DNA from: an uncultured Schlesneria sp.
GTDB lineage: Bacteria; Planctomycetota; Planctomycetia; Planctomycetales; Planctomycetaceae
DNA length: 64,000 nucleotides
NCBI GenBank assembly: GCA_903834925.1
Contig: CAILLA010000285.1
Span: forward strand, 47,593 to 111,592
Direction: 5' to 3'
Part shown: positions 17,488 through 26,740 of the stretch, one piece after another
Numbering within the stretch: position 1 is the first letter of the stretch
How the letters are laid out: each line of letters starts with the position of its first letter
Position numbers and translations under genes: made by a program
Notes under the pieces: model-generated
The model's database searches: none
The model's input: the letters and a program-made list of their open reading frames with translations, nothing else
What the model was told of the DNA's origin: nothing

Positions 17488-18170
17488 CGTGCATCTCCCG
17501 AAATGATTGTTGGTGTTTCGGTTTTCTGCATCACAGCTTTACTCATCTCAGCCTTCTTAATCGCGCGTTCACATTGCTGTTGGAGGACACGAATGTCTAC
17601 TTCATCAAGGGCAATGCTCAAGCTATGCTCACACTCGCGATTGTCGTAATGAAGCCGCAGTGTATATGAAATTACCGCCCCATCAATCTCCATTTGATCG
17701 TCAGAATCGTTGAAGATCGGCCGAATATCTGTGATTATTCGAGCGCCTTGAAACAGGTTCGCATGGTCGTAGGAAAGGTCAATTGCCTTAGCGAGTGCGC
17801 GTATCGGTGACGACTCGACTAGCTTTTGAATTTCTGGCTCGATTTCGATCCATGACTCTTGGAGTCTGCTGCCTATTTTTGGAATCGCGCCAACTGCTTC
17901 TCTCAAGGCATCAACGATTGAATTGGGTGACATTTCTCGGTGACGCGCCAACTGATTCCAAGTAAGGAGAAGCCTGACTAGGGCGGATCCCTCCTCTTCG
18001 ATCGATTCAAGTGCTGCGTCAAACACAGTTTGAAGTTCTACGAACTTCAACGGAAGTGGCTTCAAACTATCCAAACGGGCGCGCAGTCGCTGAAGAGCAT
18101 CCTTCTTTAGTCCCAAAATCCGTTCGAGATCAGGTACTTGGCTCGTTGGAATTCGAATCGTAGGAGGCAT
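17484..18170 (-). CDS. Unrecognised protein, first gene of MBL cassette
   Basis: A 228-residue soluble protein. The first 150 residues look largely helical (DLERILGLKKDALQRLRARL). The C-terminal part is beta-rich and then helical (YTLRLHYDNRECEHSLSIAL, DEVDIRVLQQQCERAIKKAE), reminiscent of a small substrate- or partner-binding domain. I do not recognise a family and see no catalytic motif. The C-terminal end overlaps the start of the next gene by four bases. A possible promoter is at 18226-18254. Confidence 0.75.
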   Translation of the reverse strand: MPPTIRIPTSQVPDLERILGLKKDALQRLRARLDSLKPLPLKFVELQTVFDAALESIEEEGSALVRLLLTWNQLARHREMSPNSIVDALREAVGAIPKIGSRLQESWIEIEPEIQKLVESSPIRALAKAIDLSYDHANLFQGARIITDIRPIFNDSDDQMEIDGAVISYTLRLHYDNRECEHSLSIALDEVDIRVLQQQCERAIKKAEMSKAVMQKTETPTIISGDAR

Positions 18171-18225
18171 AGAAATTCACCGAAAGAGGCGTAACCCTCA
18201 ATTTTGCAATAAGTTCGTTATCGAA

Positions 18226-18254
18226 ATGCTATTCAGCTGTCGGGCAGATATCAA
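18226..18254 (-). promoter_or_regulatory. Candidate promoter of the MBL cassette
   Basis: On the minus strand TTGATA (18254-18249) and TAGCAT (18231-18226) are 17 bases apart, 55 bases before the first ATG. The rest of the 314-base gap 18171-18484 shows no other feature; an open frame on the plus strand (18226-18579) is not convincing. Confidence 0.3.
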
Positions 18255-18484
18255 GGAGGATGCGATCTGCAACTGGGTCGGATCATTTCGCAGGCGCGGG
18301 ATTAGAGTGATTTTCCTGGTTTTAAGGAAGGCTACTTATTTTGTCGGAGATAGGGTAATTCCACCTGTTTTTGTGCCGTTGGCGAACTTTCATGAAATGT
18401 TTGTACAGTTAAAGAAGCTTTGGACACGCCGTTTTCCGTGCATCAAGCAGGACTACCCGCCATGGGGAAACGAAATCTCCTACG

Positions 18485-19552
18485 TTATTCCGGCTCGTAG
18501 CCTCGCCACATCCAGACGAGCGTATCGGCCAGCGTGTGCTGGAAGACGTTTCCGTCGCAATGTCTTGAGGCTTTGCTGAAGACGTAACGGTAGTCGTAGC
18601 CTTTCGCTTTCAGGGCGGCTGCCGTTCGTTCGTTGGCCATGACCCAGTTGTGGTAGGACGATTCGGGACTTTTTGCTCCGTTATCGTTTTCGGAGACGTG
18701 AGTGAAAATCCGTAGCGGCTTCTTTTCGCTGGTTTCGATCAGCTTCATACTCGAATGGTATTCCCAGGCACCGAGCGGGTATTTCGCTTCTTCGGGTGCG
18801 TCGTCGTCCTGCTGATCGACGAACGTGCCGGAATAGGTGATCAGACGACGAAACAGGTCGGGACGAAACCAGCCCATGGTGAGTGCTGCGGCTCCGCCCG
18901 AACTGCAGCCCATGACCGCTTTGCCCCAGGGATTTTGAGTGAAAGCGATCTGAGGGTAGGCGGCTTTAATCTGGGGATTGTTCAGAACGGCTGGCAATAC
19001 TTCGTCGTTGATGAACCGGGCGAATCGGTCGGACATCGTGTCGTATTCGAGACCACGTTCGCTCCCCTTACTGTCGTCCCCTCCGTTTTCGACGGAGATC
19101 ACGATGAACGGTGGTAACTTGCGATGAGGATCTTTTGAGACGGTCAGGTTATCGAGCGCGTTTCGCACGAGATTCAGTTGGCTCGGTCCATCCAGGGTGA
19201 CCAGGATCGGCGCTTTGGTCCCGTCTTTGTAGGCGGCGGGGATGTAGACAAAAATCTTGCGTTGTTCGCGGACTTTTTTCCTGGGTTCGAGCGTCGAGTC
19301 GTCGCCGCGGAAGATCTTGCTGTCGGCCAGCTTCATGGAGAATTCGAACGATTTCCCTTTGGGGTTCGCTCGGTCGGTCAAATCGACATCGGTTTTGTAT
19401 TCGGGTCCGATGATGATGTCGCCGTTTCCTTCCGTGCCAGGCGTTTCGGGTTTTTCCTGAGCAGACGAAGAGGAAATGGCCAGCAGTCCGACCAGTGTGA
19501 CCAAGAACAGGTCACGTTGACCGACGAAGATTCTCTTGATTTTAGAAGACAT
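18485..19552 (-). CDS. Secreted esterase of the esterase D / Fes family
   Basis: A 355-residue alpha/beta hydrolase with an N-terminal signal peptide (hydrophobic core about residues 15-28, SSSSAQE cleavage region). The nucleophile elbow GCSSGG is at residues 215-220, with Ser217 as the nucleophile; the catalytic His is in SRHCDGN about 25 residues from the end. The strand RKIFVYIPAAYKDGTKAPIL near residue 100 is typical of PF00756 esterases, which include feruloyl/acetyl-xylan and enterobactin esterases. It would hydrolyse esters in the periplasm, perhaps on polysaccharides. It is transcribed alone and divergently from the sugar cluster. Confidence 0.88.
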   Translation of the reverse strand: MSSKIKRIFVGQRDLFLVTLVGLLAISSSSAQEKPETPGTEGNGDIIIGPEYKTDVDLTDRANPKGKSFEFSMKLADSKIFRGDDSTLEPRKKVREQRKIFVYIPAAYKDGTKAPILVTLDGPSQLNLVRNALDNLTVSKDPHRKLPPFIVISVENGGDDSKGSERGLEYDTMSDRFARFINDEVLPAVLNNPQIKAAYPQIAFTQNPWGKAVMGCSSGGAAALTMGWFRPDLFRRLITYSGTFVDQQDDDAPEEAKYPLGAWEYHSSMKLIETSEKKPLRIFTHVSENDNGAKSPESSYHNWVMANERTAAALKAKGYDYRYVFSKASRHCDGNVFQHTLADTLVWMWRGYEPE

Positions 19553-20011
19553 ACGGTGTGACGCCTGTGTGAAGTTGTCGATCGTGTTGAGAAGCCGGCA
19601 AAACGAAGGGAACGGTCGCCGAAAAGGACGTCGGATACGACCGTTCTAAATGTGATTCGAGTATACCGATCAACGCCATGCAGAACACTACAGTGATTGC
19701 CGAAAATCGTTTTTCATAAGTCCCATAGGTCCCATACGTCCTATGGGACTTATCGGCTTGACGATGTGCGATCGCTGGTTTGGTCCGTGGCGTTTGTCGA
19801 TCGTTGGCGTGTTGTTTGGTTTGAAATCTTCGGTCGACGGTCAAAGTCCGTCCCATAACCGCTTTCCTGATCTTGACACTCCGGAAAGCCGTTCCTACAT
19901 TCCGCCAGCCTTTTGTCTCGGGGGAATTGTTAATAATACAATCGAGACGACGGGTGGCGGATTCATGAATGAATCCGTGCGGCTCCCAAATGGATTTGTA
20001 CGGGGCATACA
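19553..20011. other. Intergenic region between esterase and sugar cluster
   Basis: The 459 bases separate two divergent genes and should hold both promoters. The only clear feature is the 14-bp inverted repeat at 19716-19753. A short palindrome GGATTCAT/ATGAATCC lies about 35 bases before rfbF. No coding frame is credible. Confidence 0.5.
19716..19753. repeat. Perfect 14-bp inverted repeat (AAGTCCCATAGG type)
   Basis: ATAAGTCCCATAGG at 19716-19729 is exactly reverse-complementary to 19740-19753, with a ten-base loop that itself repeats TCCCATA. It lies between two divergent genes, so it is not a terminator for either; it is probably a dispersed hairpin element or a regulatory site. Confidence 0.6.
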
Positions 20012-20827
20012 ATGCGAGTGGTGATTCTCGCCGGGGGTATGGGGACTCGTCTTCAAGAAGAGACGACGACCCGTCCAAAACCGATGGTCGAGATTGGTGG
20101 CAAGCCAATCTTGTGGCACATCATGAAGCATTTCGCACATCATCGGTGCGATGACTTCTATCTTGCGCTCGGATACATGGGCGACTTCATCAAGGACTTT
20201 TTCCTTGATCGATATAATCTGGCAGGAAACCTGTCGATTGATTTCGCCAAAGGTTCCATCAAGCGGACCGAGGTCGAGCTTGATCGCTGGAACGTCAACC
20301 TGATCGACACAGGTCTCAGTACCCTAACCGGTGGCCGACTATTGCGCCTTCGGCGATGGCTGTGCGACGGAACGTTTATGCTGACGTATGGTGATGGGGT
20401 CAGTAATGTCGACATCACCAAGTTGCTCGCCTTTCATCGTGAACGAGGCAAAATCGCGACCGTGACGGCAGTTCGTCCGCCTGCTCGATTTGGTGGACTG
20501 ACGATCGAAGATGGAATCGTCAATTGCTTCACGGAAAAGTCGGTCAAGGGTGAAGGCTGGATCAATGGTGGATTCCTGGTCTTTGAGCCAGCCATTTTTG
20601 ATTACTTGTCTCACGACATGGAAAGCCTGGAACTGGATGCTCTGAATCGGGTTGCCGCTGATGGTCAGTTGGCCGCTTACGAGCACGATGGTTTCTGGCA
20701 GTGTATGGATACGTTACGCGACAAGCACTACCTCGAATCGCTGTGGCAAAGTGGTGAATCGCCGTGGCGAACCTGGGACGAAGAGTCCTCCGTTCCCACG
20801 ATTAAGCTTAGACCTAAGGCGGCTTAA
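20012..20827 (+). CDS. rfbF: Glucose-1-phosphate cytidylyltransferase
   Basis: A 271-residue nucleotidyltransferase that makes CDP-glucose from CTP and glucose-1-phosphate. The N-terminal signature LAGGMGTRL (residues 6-14) and RPKPMVEIGGKPILWHIMKH are those of RfbF, as are the internal LTYGDGVSNVDI and GEGWINGGFLVFEP and the C-terminal FWQCMDTLRDKHYLE. The length is normal. It is the first gene of the polysaccharide cluster and is followed 97 bases later by the CDP-glucose dehydratase, confirming the CDP-sugar pathway. Confidence 0.95.
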   Translation: MRVVILAGGMGTRLQEETTTRPKPMVEIGGKPILWHIMKHFAHHRCDDFYLALGYMGDFIKDFFLDRYNLAGNLSIDFAKGSIKRTEVELDRWNVNLIDTGLSTLTGGRLLRLRRWLCDGTFMLTYGDGVSNVDITKLLAFHRERGKIATVTAVRPPARFGGLTIEDGIVNCFTEKSVKGEGWINGGFLVFEPAIFDYLSHDMESLELDALNRVAADGQLAAYEHDGFWQCMDTLRDKHYLESLWQSGESPWRTWDEESSVPTIKLRPKAA

Positions 20828-20924
20828 CGCCAGTCGTTTCCAGACAAAAGACTTATCAGGTCGGTGTCGTCGATTTCTGTAGCGAACCGTTTGATCCCAG
20901 GCCGCTCGAATAAGAAGCTCAACT

Positions 20925-21974
20925 ATGAATGGTCGCGGCAGTTTTGACAAAAGTTTTTGGCGTGATCGACGCGTCTTCGTCACCGGTGCGACAGGCCTCG
21001 TGGGTGGCTGGTTGATTCGGCGACTACTGGAAGCCGAAGCGGACGTCGTTTGTCTGATCCGTGACTGGACACCGAATTCCGAACTATATCAAAGTCGCAT
21101 GATCGACAAGGTGACCGTGGTCAGCGGGGACCTTTGTGATCAAGCCGTGCTGGAACGGGCACTCGGCGAACATGAAATTAACACCGTGATGCACCTGGCC
21201 GCTCAAACGATCGTCGGGATTGCCAATCGAAATCCCGTTTCGACGTTCGAAGCGAATATCGGCGGTACCTGGAAGCTGCTGGAAGCGTGCCGTCGTTCAC
21301 CGAAAGTGGGGCAAATTATCGTGGCCTCTTCGGACAAGGCATACGGTGAAGCCAAGGTTCTGCCTTATACCGAAGAGACTCCTCTGGAAGGGCGGCATCC
21401 CTATGATGTCAGTAAGTCCTGTAGTGATCTGATCGCTCAAACCTATGCCGTGACTTACAAGCTGCCGGTGGTGATCACTCGTTGCGGGAATTTTTATGGG
21501 GGTGGCGATCTGAATTGGAACCGGATTATTCCGGGGACGATCCGATCGGTGCTGCGTGATCAGCGACCTCTGATTCGTTCTGATGGATCGTTCGTTCGCG
21601 ACTACTTCTATGTCGAAGATGGTGCTGCGGCCTATATGTTTCTCGCCGAACAGTTGGCACGTCGACCCGAACTCGCCGGATCAGCCTTCAATCTTTCGAC
21701 CGAGATCCAACTGTCTGTGCTCGACATCGTGAAACTCGTTTTGCGCGAGATGCATTCGAAGCTTGAGCCTGAAATTCTTGGCGAAGCATGTCACGAGATC
21801 CCTCATCAATACCTGAGTGCCCGTAAGGCTCGCGAACTTTTGAACTGGCAACCTCTGTTCACCCTGGAGGAAGGCCTCCGCAGGACAATCGAATGGTACA
21901 CAAACTATCTTCAGCCGACAGCCAATCCCATCAGCACGACGTGGCCTGCCGGATATGCGGCCAAGTCGGCCTGA
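20925..21974 (+). CDS. rfbG: CDP-glucose 4,6-dehydratase
   Basis: A 349-residue extended SDR protein. The NAD-binding loop GATGLVGG is at residues 21-28, ASSDKAYG at 134-141 and the catalytic pair Tyr160/Lys164 in [25 protein letters not shown] is characteristic of RfbG. It converts CDP-glucose to CDP-4-keto-6-deoxyglucose in the cytosol. The 3' end overlaps the next gene by 82 bases in another frame. Confidence 0.93.
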   Translation: MNGRGSFDKSFWRDRRVFVTGATGLVGGWLIRRLLEAEADVVCLIRDWTPNSELYQSRMIDKVTVVSGDLCDQAVLERALGEHEINTVMHLAAQTIVGIANRNPVSTFEANIGGTWKLLEACRRSPKVGQIIVASSDKAYGEAKVLPYTEETPLEGRHPYDVSKSCSDLIAQTYAVTYKLPVVITRCGNFYGGGDLNWNRIIPGTIRSVLRDQRPLIRSDGSFVRDYFYVEDGAAAYMFLAEQLARRPELAGSAFNLSTEIQLSVLDIVKLVLREMHSKLEPEILGEACHEIPHQYLSARKARELLNWQPLFTLEEGLRRTIEWYTNYLQPTANPISTTWPAGYAAKSA

Positions 21975-23158
21975 ATTCCATTCTGTCGCTGGGCAAGACC
22001 CCTTTGGCGAATGCGCTGCTGCGTGAAGACCAACTTGGCGACGGAGAATCAACCTGGCCACTCGACCTGGCCTGGTGCCCGGATTGCTCGCTGGCCCAGA
22101 TCACGGAAACGGTTCCCCCCGAGATTCTGTTTCGGGAGTACGCTTATTTTTCGTCGTTCTCGGACACGATGGTGGCTCATGCCAAAACCATCGCTGATCG
22201 ATTGCGCGAAACCCGGAAGCTCGGACCCAATAGCCTCGCTGTCGAAATCGCCAGCAACGATGGGTATTTGCTCCAGTGGTATCACAAAGCGGGAGTTCCT
22301 GTGCTTGGGATTGAACCGGCTCAGAACATCGCTCGCGTGGCCGAAGCGGAACGTGGCGTGAGGACGATCAGCGAATTCTTCGGTCGAGAGATTGCTGACC
22401 AACTGGCGAAATCAGGTCAGCGGGCCGATGTGATCCACGCCAATAACGTCCTGGCACACGTGGCGGATCTTAACGGAGTCGTTGCCGGGTTCGCAGCGAT
22501 GCTCAAGCCGGACGGAGTCGTTGTCGTCGAGGCTCCCTACTTGAAAGATCTGCTCGATCACGTCGAATTCGACACTATCTATCACGAGCATCTTTGTTAC
22601 TTTTCGTTGACCGCGCTCACTCGACTGTTTCAGCAACATGGACTGACGATTGTTGATGTGGAACGACTGAAGATTCACGGTGGTTCGCTCAGGATTTTTG
22701 CGGCTCATACGAATTCGGCTGATGTTCAACCGTCAGTCCTGCGACTGCTCAATGAAGAATCGGCCTGGGTTCGCGATGCGAAGTCGTACGAGACATTCGG
22801 CAAGCGGGTCGAGGCACTGCGAAGTGACTTGATCTCATTGCTCGATTCGCTGAAAGCCGAAGGAAAGCGAATCGCCGTTTACGGGGCATCCGCCAAAGGA
22901 AGTACGCTGCTCAACTACTTTGGAATCGGCCAGAAACAGCTCGATTTCGTGGTCGATCGAAGCACTGTCAAGCAAGGGCTATATACGCCTGGTACTCGGC
23001 TGAAGATTTGCGATCCGTCACGACTCGTAACGGATCAACCGGATTATTGCCTGCTTCTGACCTGGAACTTCGCTGAAGAAATCCTGAAGCAGCAGACTCA
23101 ATACCGCCAGCAAGGCGGGAAGTTCATTATCCCGATCCCCGAAGTCCGGGTGGCCTGA
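21893..23158 (+). CDS. Sugar C-methyltransferase of the TcaB9/NovU type
   Basis: A 421-residue class I SAM-dependent methyltransferase. It has the three-part build of sugar C-methyltransferases: an N-terminal zinc-binding part (CRIC at about residues 19-22 and CPDC near 62), a SAM domain ([15 protein letters not shown]) and a C-terminal Rossmann-like domain ([18 protein letters not shown]). [12 protein letters not shown] and YHEHLCYFS near residue 229 fit the active-site Tyr/Glu/His of TcaB9. It probably adds a methyl group to C3 of the 4-keto-6-deoxy sugar made by RfbG. The start overlaps rfbG by 82 bases, but the zinc part forbids a much later start. Confidence 0.88.
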   Translation: MVHKLSSADSQSHQHDVACRICGQVGLNSILSLGKTPLANALLREDQLGDGESTWPLDLAWCPDCSLAQITETVPPEILFREYAYFSSFSDTMVAHAKTIADRLRETRKLGPNSLAVEIASNDGYLLQWYHKAGVPVLGIEPAQNIARVAEAERGVRTISEFFGREIADQLAKSGQRADVIHANNVLAHVADLNGVVAGFAAMLKPDGVVVVEAPYLKDLLDHVEFDTIYHEHLCYFSLTALTRLFQQHGLTIVDVERLKIHGGSLRIFAAHTNSADVQPSVLRLLNEESAWVRDAKSYETFGKRVEALRSDLISLLDSLKAEGKRIAVYGASAKGSTLLNYFGIGQKQLDFVVDRSTVKQGLYTPGTRLKICDPSRLVTDQPDYCLLLTWNFAEEILKQQTQYRQQGGKFIIPIPEVRVA

Positions 23159-23166
23159 GAGAGATC

Positions 23167-23733
23167 GTGAAAATCGTCGAGACATCTTTGCGCGGTGCCT
23201 TCGTGATTGAGCCGGAAAGGCTCGAAGACGAACGGGGCTTTTTTGCGCGCAGCTGGTGTCAAAACGAATTTGCGACACATGGCCTGAACCCTGATCTGGT
23301 GCAATGCAACATTTCGTTCAATCGCCGAAAAGGGACGTTGCGCGGAATGCACTTTCAACGTCATCCGGACGGCGAAACGAAAGTTGTCCGCTGTACGATG
23401 GGTGCGATCTACGATGTCATCGTCGACTTGAGACAAGACTCGCCGACGTATCTTCGCTGGCTGAGTGTTGAACTGTCTGCCGAGAATCGACGGATGCTGT
23501 ACATCCCCGAAGACTTTGCACATGGATTCATCACACTGACGGATTCGACCGAAGTCTTTTATCAGATGTCGAATCAGTATGTCCCACGCAGTGCCGCTGG
23601 GTTCCGCTGGAATGATCCGGCATTCGGAATTGAATGGCCAGATCTTCCTCAGGTCATTTCCGATCGAGATAATTCCTATCCCAGTTTTGAGCACGAAAGT
23701 GATCATCACCTTCTACGGAGTACGACTCCATGA
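23167..23733 (+). CDS. 4-keto-6-deoxyhexose 3,5-epimerase (RfbC family)
   Basis: A 188-residue cupin enzyme starting at GTG, eight bases after the methyltransferase stop. ERLEDERGFFARSW, NISFNRRKGTLRGMHFQ and YIPEDFAHGFITL are the standard motifs of dTDP-4-dehydrorhamnose 3,5-epimerases, with the active-site His in GMHFQ. Since the neighbours make a CDP sugar, the substrate is more likely a CDP-bound or C-methylated 4-keto sugar than dTDP-rhamnose precursor. It overlaps the next gene by four bases. Confidence 0.9.
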   Translation: MKIVETSLRGAFVIEPERLEDERGFFARSWCQNEFATHGLNPDLVQCNISFNRRKGTLRGMHFQRHPDGETKVVRCTMGAIYDVIVDLRQDSPTYLRWLSVELSAENRRMLYIPEDFAHGFITLTDSTEVFYQMSNQYVPRSAAGFRWNDPAFGIEWPDLPQVISDRDNSYPSFEHESDHHLLRSTTP

Positions 23734-24641
23734 AGCGAGTACTGGTCACTGGCGGCAGTGGGTTCGTCGGACGCCACTGTTTGCCGCAACTTCTGGAACG
23801 CGGCTACGAAGTCCATGTGATTTCGTCGAAGCGTCAAACGGGTGAGCACGTGATCTGGCATACGGTCGACCTGATGGATCAGGCCACTGTGGCATCGTTG
23901 ATGAAGTCGGTTCAGCCGACGCATTTGCTTCACCTGGCTTGGATCACTGAACCGAGGCGGTATTCAACAGCACCCGAAAACGTGGACTGGTTGACTTCAA
24001 GTCTACAGTTGCTGAGGTCGTTTCATCAGCATGGCGGGCAGCGAGTCGTCATGACCGGAACCTGTGCCGAATACGATTGGAATTATGGATGGTGTCGGGA
24101 AGATTTGACGCCATTGAAACCCGCGACGCTTTACGGGCAATGCAAAGCCGCGCTGTTGGCGACTCTTGAAGGATATGCACGGCAAGTTGGATTGAGTTGG
24201 GCCTGGGGTCGGCTATTTTTTATGTATGGCCCCCATGCACATCCATCGCGAATTCCAGGAGTGGTGATTGAATCATTACTGCGGGACGAGCCAGCCCGCT
24301 GTTCGCACGGGAATCAGATTCGCGATTTTCTGCATATTGCCGACGTAGCAGCGAGTCTCGTCTCACTGATCGACAGCGAGGTTCAAGGACCAGTGAACGT
24401 CGCATCGGGCGAACCAGTTACGATTCGCGAAATCGTATTACATATCGCCGATCATTTTGGTCGTCGTGATCTGGTCGAGTTCGGGGCGATTCCGACGGCA
24501 GCCAACGACCCGCCGCTGCTAATAGCCGACGTGCGTCGACTTAAGATGGAGCTCGGTTGGAAACCCGCTCATTCCCTGGCCTCGGGATTGGATGCGACGA
24601 TTGAATGGCATACAGGAGGCTCGCGTGACAAAGCAATCTGA
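23730..24641 (+). CDS. NAD-dependent sugar epimerase/reductase (extended SDR)
   Basis: A 303-residue SDR protein with GGSGFVG at residues 8-14, a TGTCAEYDW segment in place of the usual SS(A/S)xxYG, and Tyr/Lys in ATLYGQCKA. The C-terminal half (RIPGVVIESLL, RDFLHIADVA, GPVNVASGEPVTIREI) is that of sugar reductases/epimerases. It would complete the deoxysugar, most likely by reducing the C4 keto group. It overlaps the previous gene by four bases and the next by 17. Confidence 0.85.
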   Translation: MKRVLVTGGSGFVGRHCLPQLLERGYEVHVISSKRQTGEHVIWHTVDLMDQATVASLMKSVQPTHLLHLAWITEPRRYSTAPENVDWLTSSLQLLRSFHQHGGQRVVMTGTCAEYDWNYGWCREDLTPLKPATLYGQCKAALLATLEGYARQVGLSWAWGRLFFMYGPHAHPSRIPGVVIESLLRDEPARCSHGNQIRDFLHIADVAASLVSLIDSEVQGPVNVASGEPVTIREIVLHIADHFGRRDLVEFGAIPTAANDPPLLIADVRRLKMELGWKPAHSLASGLDATIEWHTGGSRDKAI

Positions 24642-25815
24642 AGAATGTCCCGTTTGCGGTTCGTCGTCCATCGAACTGTTTCTGGATCGCAAGAACGTCC
24701 CGGTACACCAGAACCTGCTGATGCGTAGTGCAGAAGAAGCGGGCAAAATCCGACGCGGTCGGCTGGCCATGCACGTTTGCAATGCTTGCGGTTTTGTATT
24801 CAATGCAGCCTTCGATGGCTCACTGATGAGTTATAATCAGGATTATGAAAATACACAGGTTCATTCCCCTGCATTCAATGCCTACGTTGATGGACTGGTC
24901 GAGACGACGCTGAGTGAATCGGGCGTTAGCGGTGGAACGATCGTGGAAGTCGGTTGCGGAAAAGGGGATTTTATCAAGCGTCTTTTGACGCGTGATCGAC
25001 AGGCTCGCGGTTACGGGTTCGATCCCAGTTATCTTGGATCAGAAGTTGTCCTCGACGGACGATTAAATTTCGAAAAGCGTTTCTACGATGCGACGTGCGC
25101 AAATCTCAAAGCGGACATTGTCGTTTGTCGGCACGTGATCGAGCATATTCCGCAACCTCAGGAAATCGTTCAAGCAGTCGGAAGTGCAGTTTCAACAAAC
25201 CCTGAAGCCCACGTTTTTTTCGAGACTCCCTGTGTGGACTGGATCCTGAAAAACCGAGTCACCTGGGATTTCTTCTATGAGCATTGTTCGGTCTTTACCG
25301 AAGCGTCATTAACCACACTCTTCGAACAATGTGGATTTCGTGTTCAATCAGTAAAGCACGTATTCGGCGGGCAATACCTTTGGTTACACGCTCGTCCAGC
25401 GAAAACGGCACCGGTTGTCACGATGACACCTGGTGTTACTCCGCAAAAAGCGCGCAAGTTTACGACGATCGAAGCACAACGAAATCGGGGCTGGACGGAT
25501 TTCGTCTGCAGTCAATCAGAGCGTGGTCGACTGGTGTTATGGGGTGCGGGTGCTAAGGCGGTGACGTTTGCAAATCTTATCGATCCTGATTGCAACTGGA
25601 TCAAAGCGATCGTCGATGTGAATCCCAGCAAACAGGGGAAGTATCTCGCCGGAAGTCGTCATCCGATTGTGGCTCCGGAATCGTTACCCGAGATCGCACC
25701 GACGGCGGTGATGGTCCTTAACCCGAACTATCACGACGAGATTGCTCGACGATTGGCAAGTGTAGGAGTGACTGCGGAAATCGTCGACATGATGCATGGC
25801 GAGGTGATGGCATGA
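24625..25815 (+). CDS. Zinc-finger class I SAM methyltransferase
   Basis: A 396-residue protein. I start it at GTG 24625 because AGGAGG lies six bases upstream; the ATG at 24592 has no such site. The N-terminal part has CPVCG and, about 55 residues later, CNACG. The SAM motif is TIVEVGCGKGDFIKRLL, followed by VVCRHVIEHIPQP. FFYEHCSVFT parallels the active site of the C-methyltransferase two genes upstream, and a C-terminal Rossmann part (LVLWGAGAKAVTFANL) is present. It may be a second sugar methyltransferase; C, N or O specificity is undecided. Confidence 0.85.
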   Translation: MTKQSEECPVCGSSSIELFLDRKNVPVHQNLLMRSAEEAGKIRRGRLAMHVCNACGFVFNAAFDGSLMSYNQDYENTQVHSPAFNAYVDGLVETTLSESGVSGGTIVEVGCGKGDFIKRLLTRDRQARGYGFDPSYLGSEVVLDGRLNFEKRFYDATCANLKADIVVCRHVIEHIPQPQEIVQAVGSAVSTNPEAHVFFETPCVDWILKNRVTWDFFYEHCSVFTEASLTTLFEQCGFRVQSVKHVFGGQYLWLHARPAKTAPVVTMTPGVTPQKARKFTTIEAQRNRGWTDFVCSQSERGRLVLWGAGAKAVTFANLIDPDCNWIKAIVDVNPSKQGKYLAGSRHPIVAPESLPEIAPTAVMVLNPNYHDEIARRLASVGVTAEIVDMMHGEVMA

Positions 25816-25926
25816 GGCAATAAAGTTAATCGAAACAACGGAACGATTGAGATCATCACAGTTTCACCGAACCGAAACCTTTGCAGCGAATGCGAGATCA
25901 AAAACCTTTAATTCGAATGGTATCGA

Positions 25927-26655
25927 ATGTCCACAAATCCGAAAGATCCAAAACGCATAGAAGCAATGGGCGCTGATCCGGAAATGCGTAAGCTGACCCG
26001 CGACTGGTTTAATAAGACCTTTGAATATCGATACCCCTATAACTTTTCATGGCTTGGCGTTCCGATCATTCAATATCCCCAGGATATCGTAGCCTTGCAG
26101 GAAATCATCTGGAAAGTGAAACCGAAGGCCATCGTGGAAACGGGGATCGCTCATGGCGGTTCGCTGATTCTATCGGCATCACTGCTGGAGTTGCTAGGTG
26201 GCGATGGGATCGTGGTTGGTGTCGATATTGATATCCGTTCACATAATCGGGAGGTCATTGAGGCTCATCCGCTTTCGCGGCGAATTCGAATGATTCAAGG
26301 TTCGTCGATCGACGAAGCGATTGCAAAGCAAGTGCGTGACCTGGTTGGTGAAAAGTCTTCTGTCGTTGTGATTCTTGATTCAAACCACACGCATGATCAT
26401 GTACGTGACGAGCTAAAGCTTTATTCGCCGCTGGTTCAGTCGGGCAGCTATCTTGTCGTGTTCGATACGGTAGTTGAATTCATGAAGGAGGACGCTTTTC
26501 CAGACCGGCCGTGGGGAATCGGAGATAATCCCTATTCGGCCGTGCAAGAGTTTCTCAAGACGAATTCTCGATTCCAGATTGATCAGGAAATCGAAGACAA
26601 GCTGCAAGTGACCGTGGCGCCCGGTGGTTGGCTCAAATGTGTTGCCGATGCATGA
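25927..26655 (+). CDS. CmcI-like methyltransferase
   Basis: A 242-residue protein of the cephalosporin hydroxylase / CmcI family (PF04989), which despite its name contains rhamnosyl and other O-methyltransferases. Signature segments are WLGVPIIQYPQDIVALQEII, ETGIAHGGSLI, VVGVDIDIR and VILDSNHTHDHVRDELKLY. The length is normal. It probably methylates a sugar residue of the glycan. It is separated from its neighbours by about 110 and 85 bases. Confidence 0.88.
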   Translation: MSTNPKDPKRIEAMGADPEMRKLTRDWFNKTFEYRYPYNFSWLGVPIIQYPQDIVALQEIIWKVKPKAIVETGIAHGGSLILSASLLELLGGDGIVVGVDIDIRSHNREVIEAHPLSRRIRMIQGSSIDEAIAKQVRDLVGEKSSVVVILDSNHTHDHVRDELKLYSPLVQSGSYLVVFDTVVEFMKEDAFPDRPWGIGDNPYSAVQEFLKTNSRFQIDQEIEDKLQVTVAPGGWLKCVADA

Positions 26656-26740
26656 AGGCAGAAGATCGGAAGACCGCGAGCTGGACAATTCGCGGGTCGG
26701 ACGGCCGAGACAAGGGTAGCGTACTGAAAAGGTTTCCGAG

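Noticed and set aside
18226..18579. 117-codon open frame on the plus strand
   Set aside because: No ribosome site or protein-like features, and its 3' end is antisense to the esterase gene.
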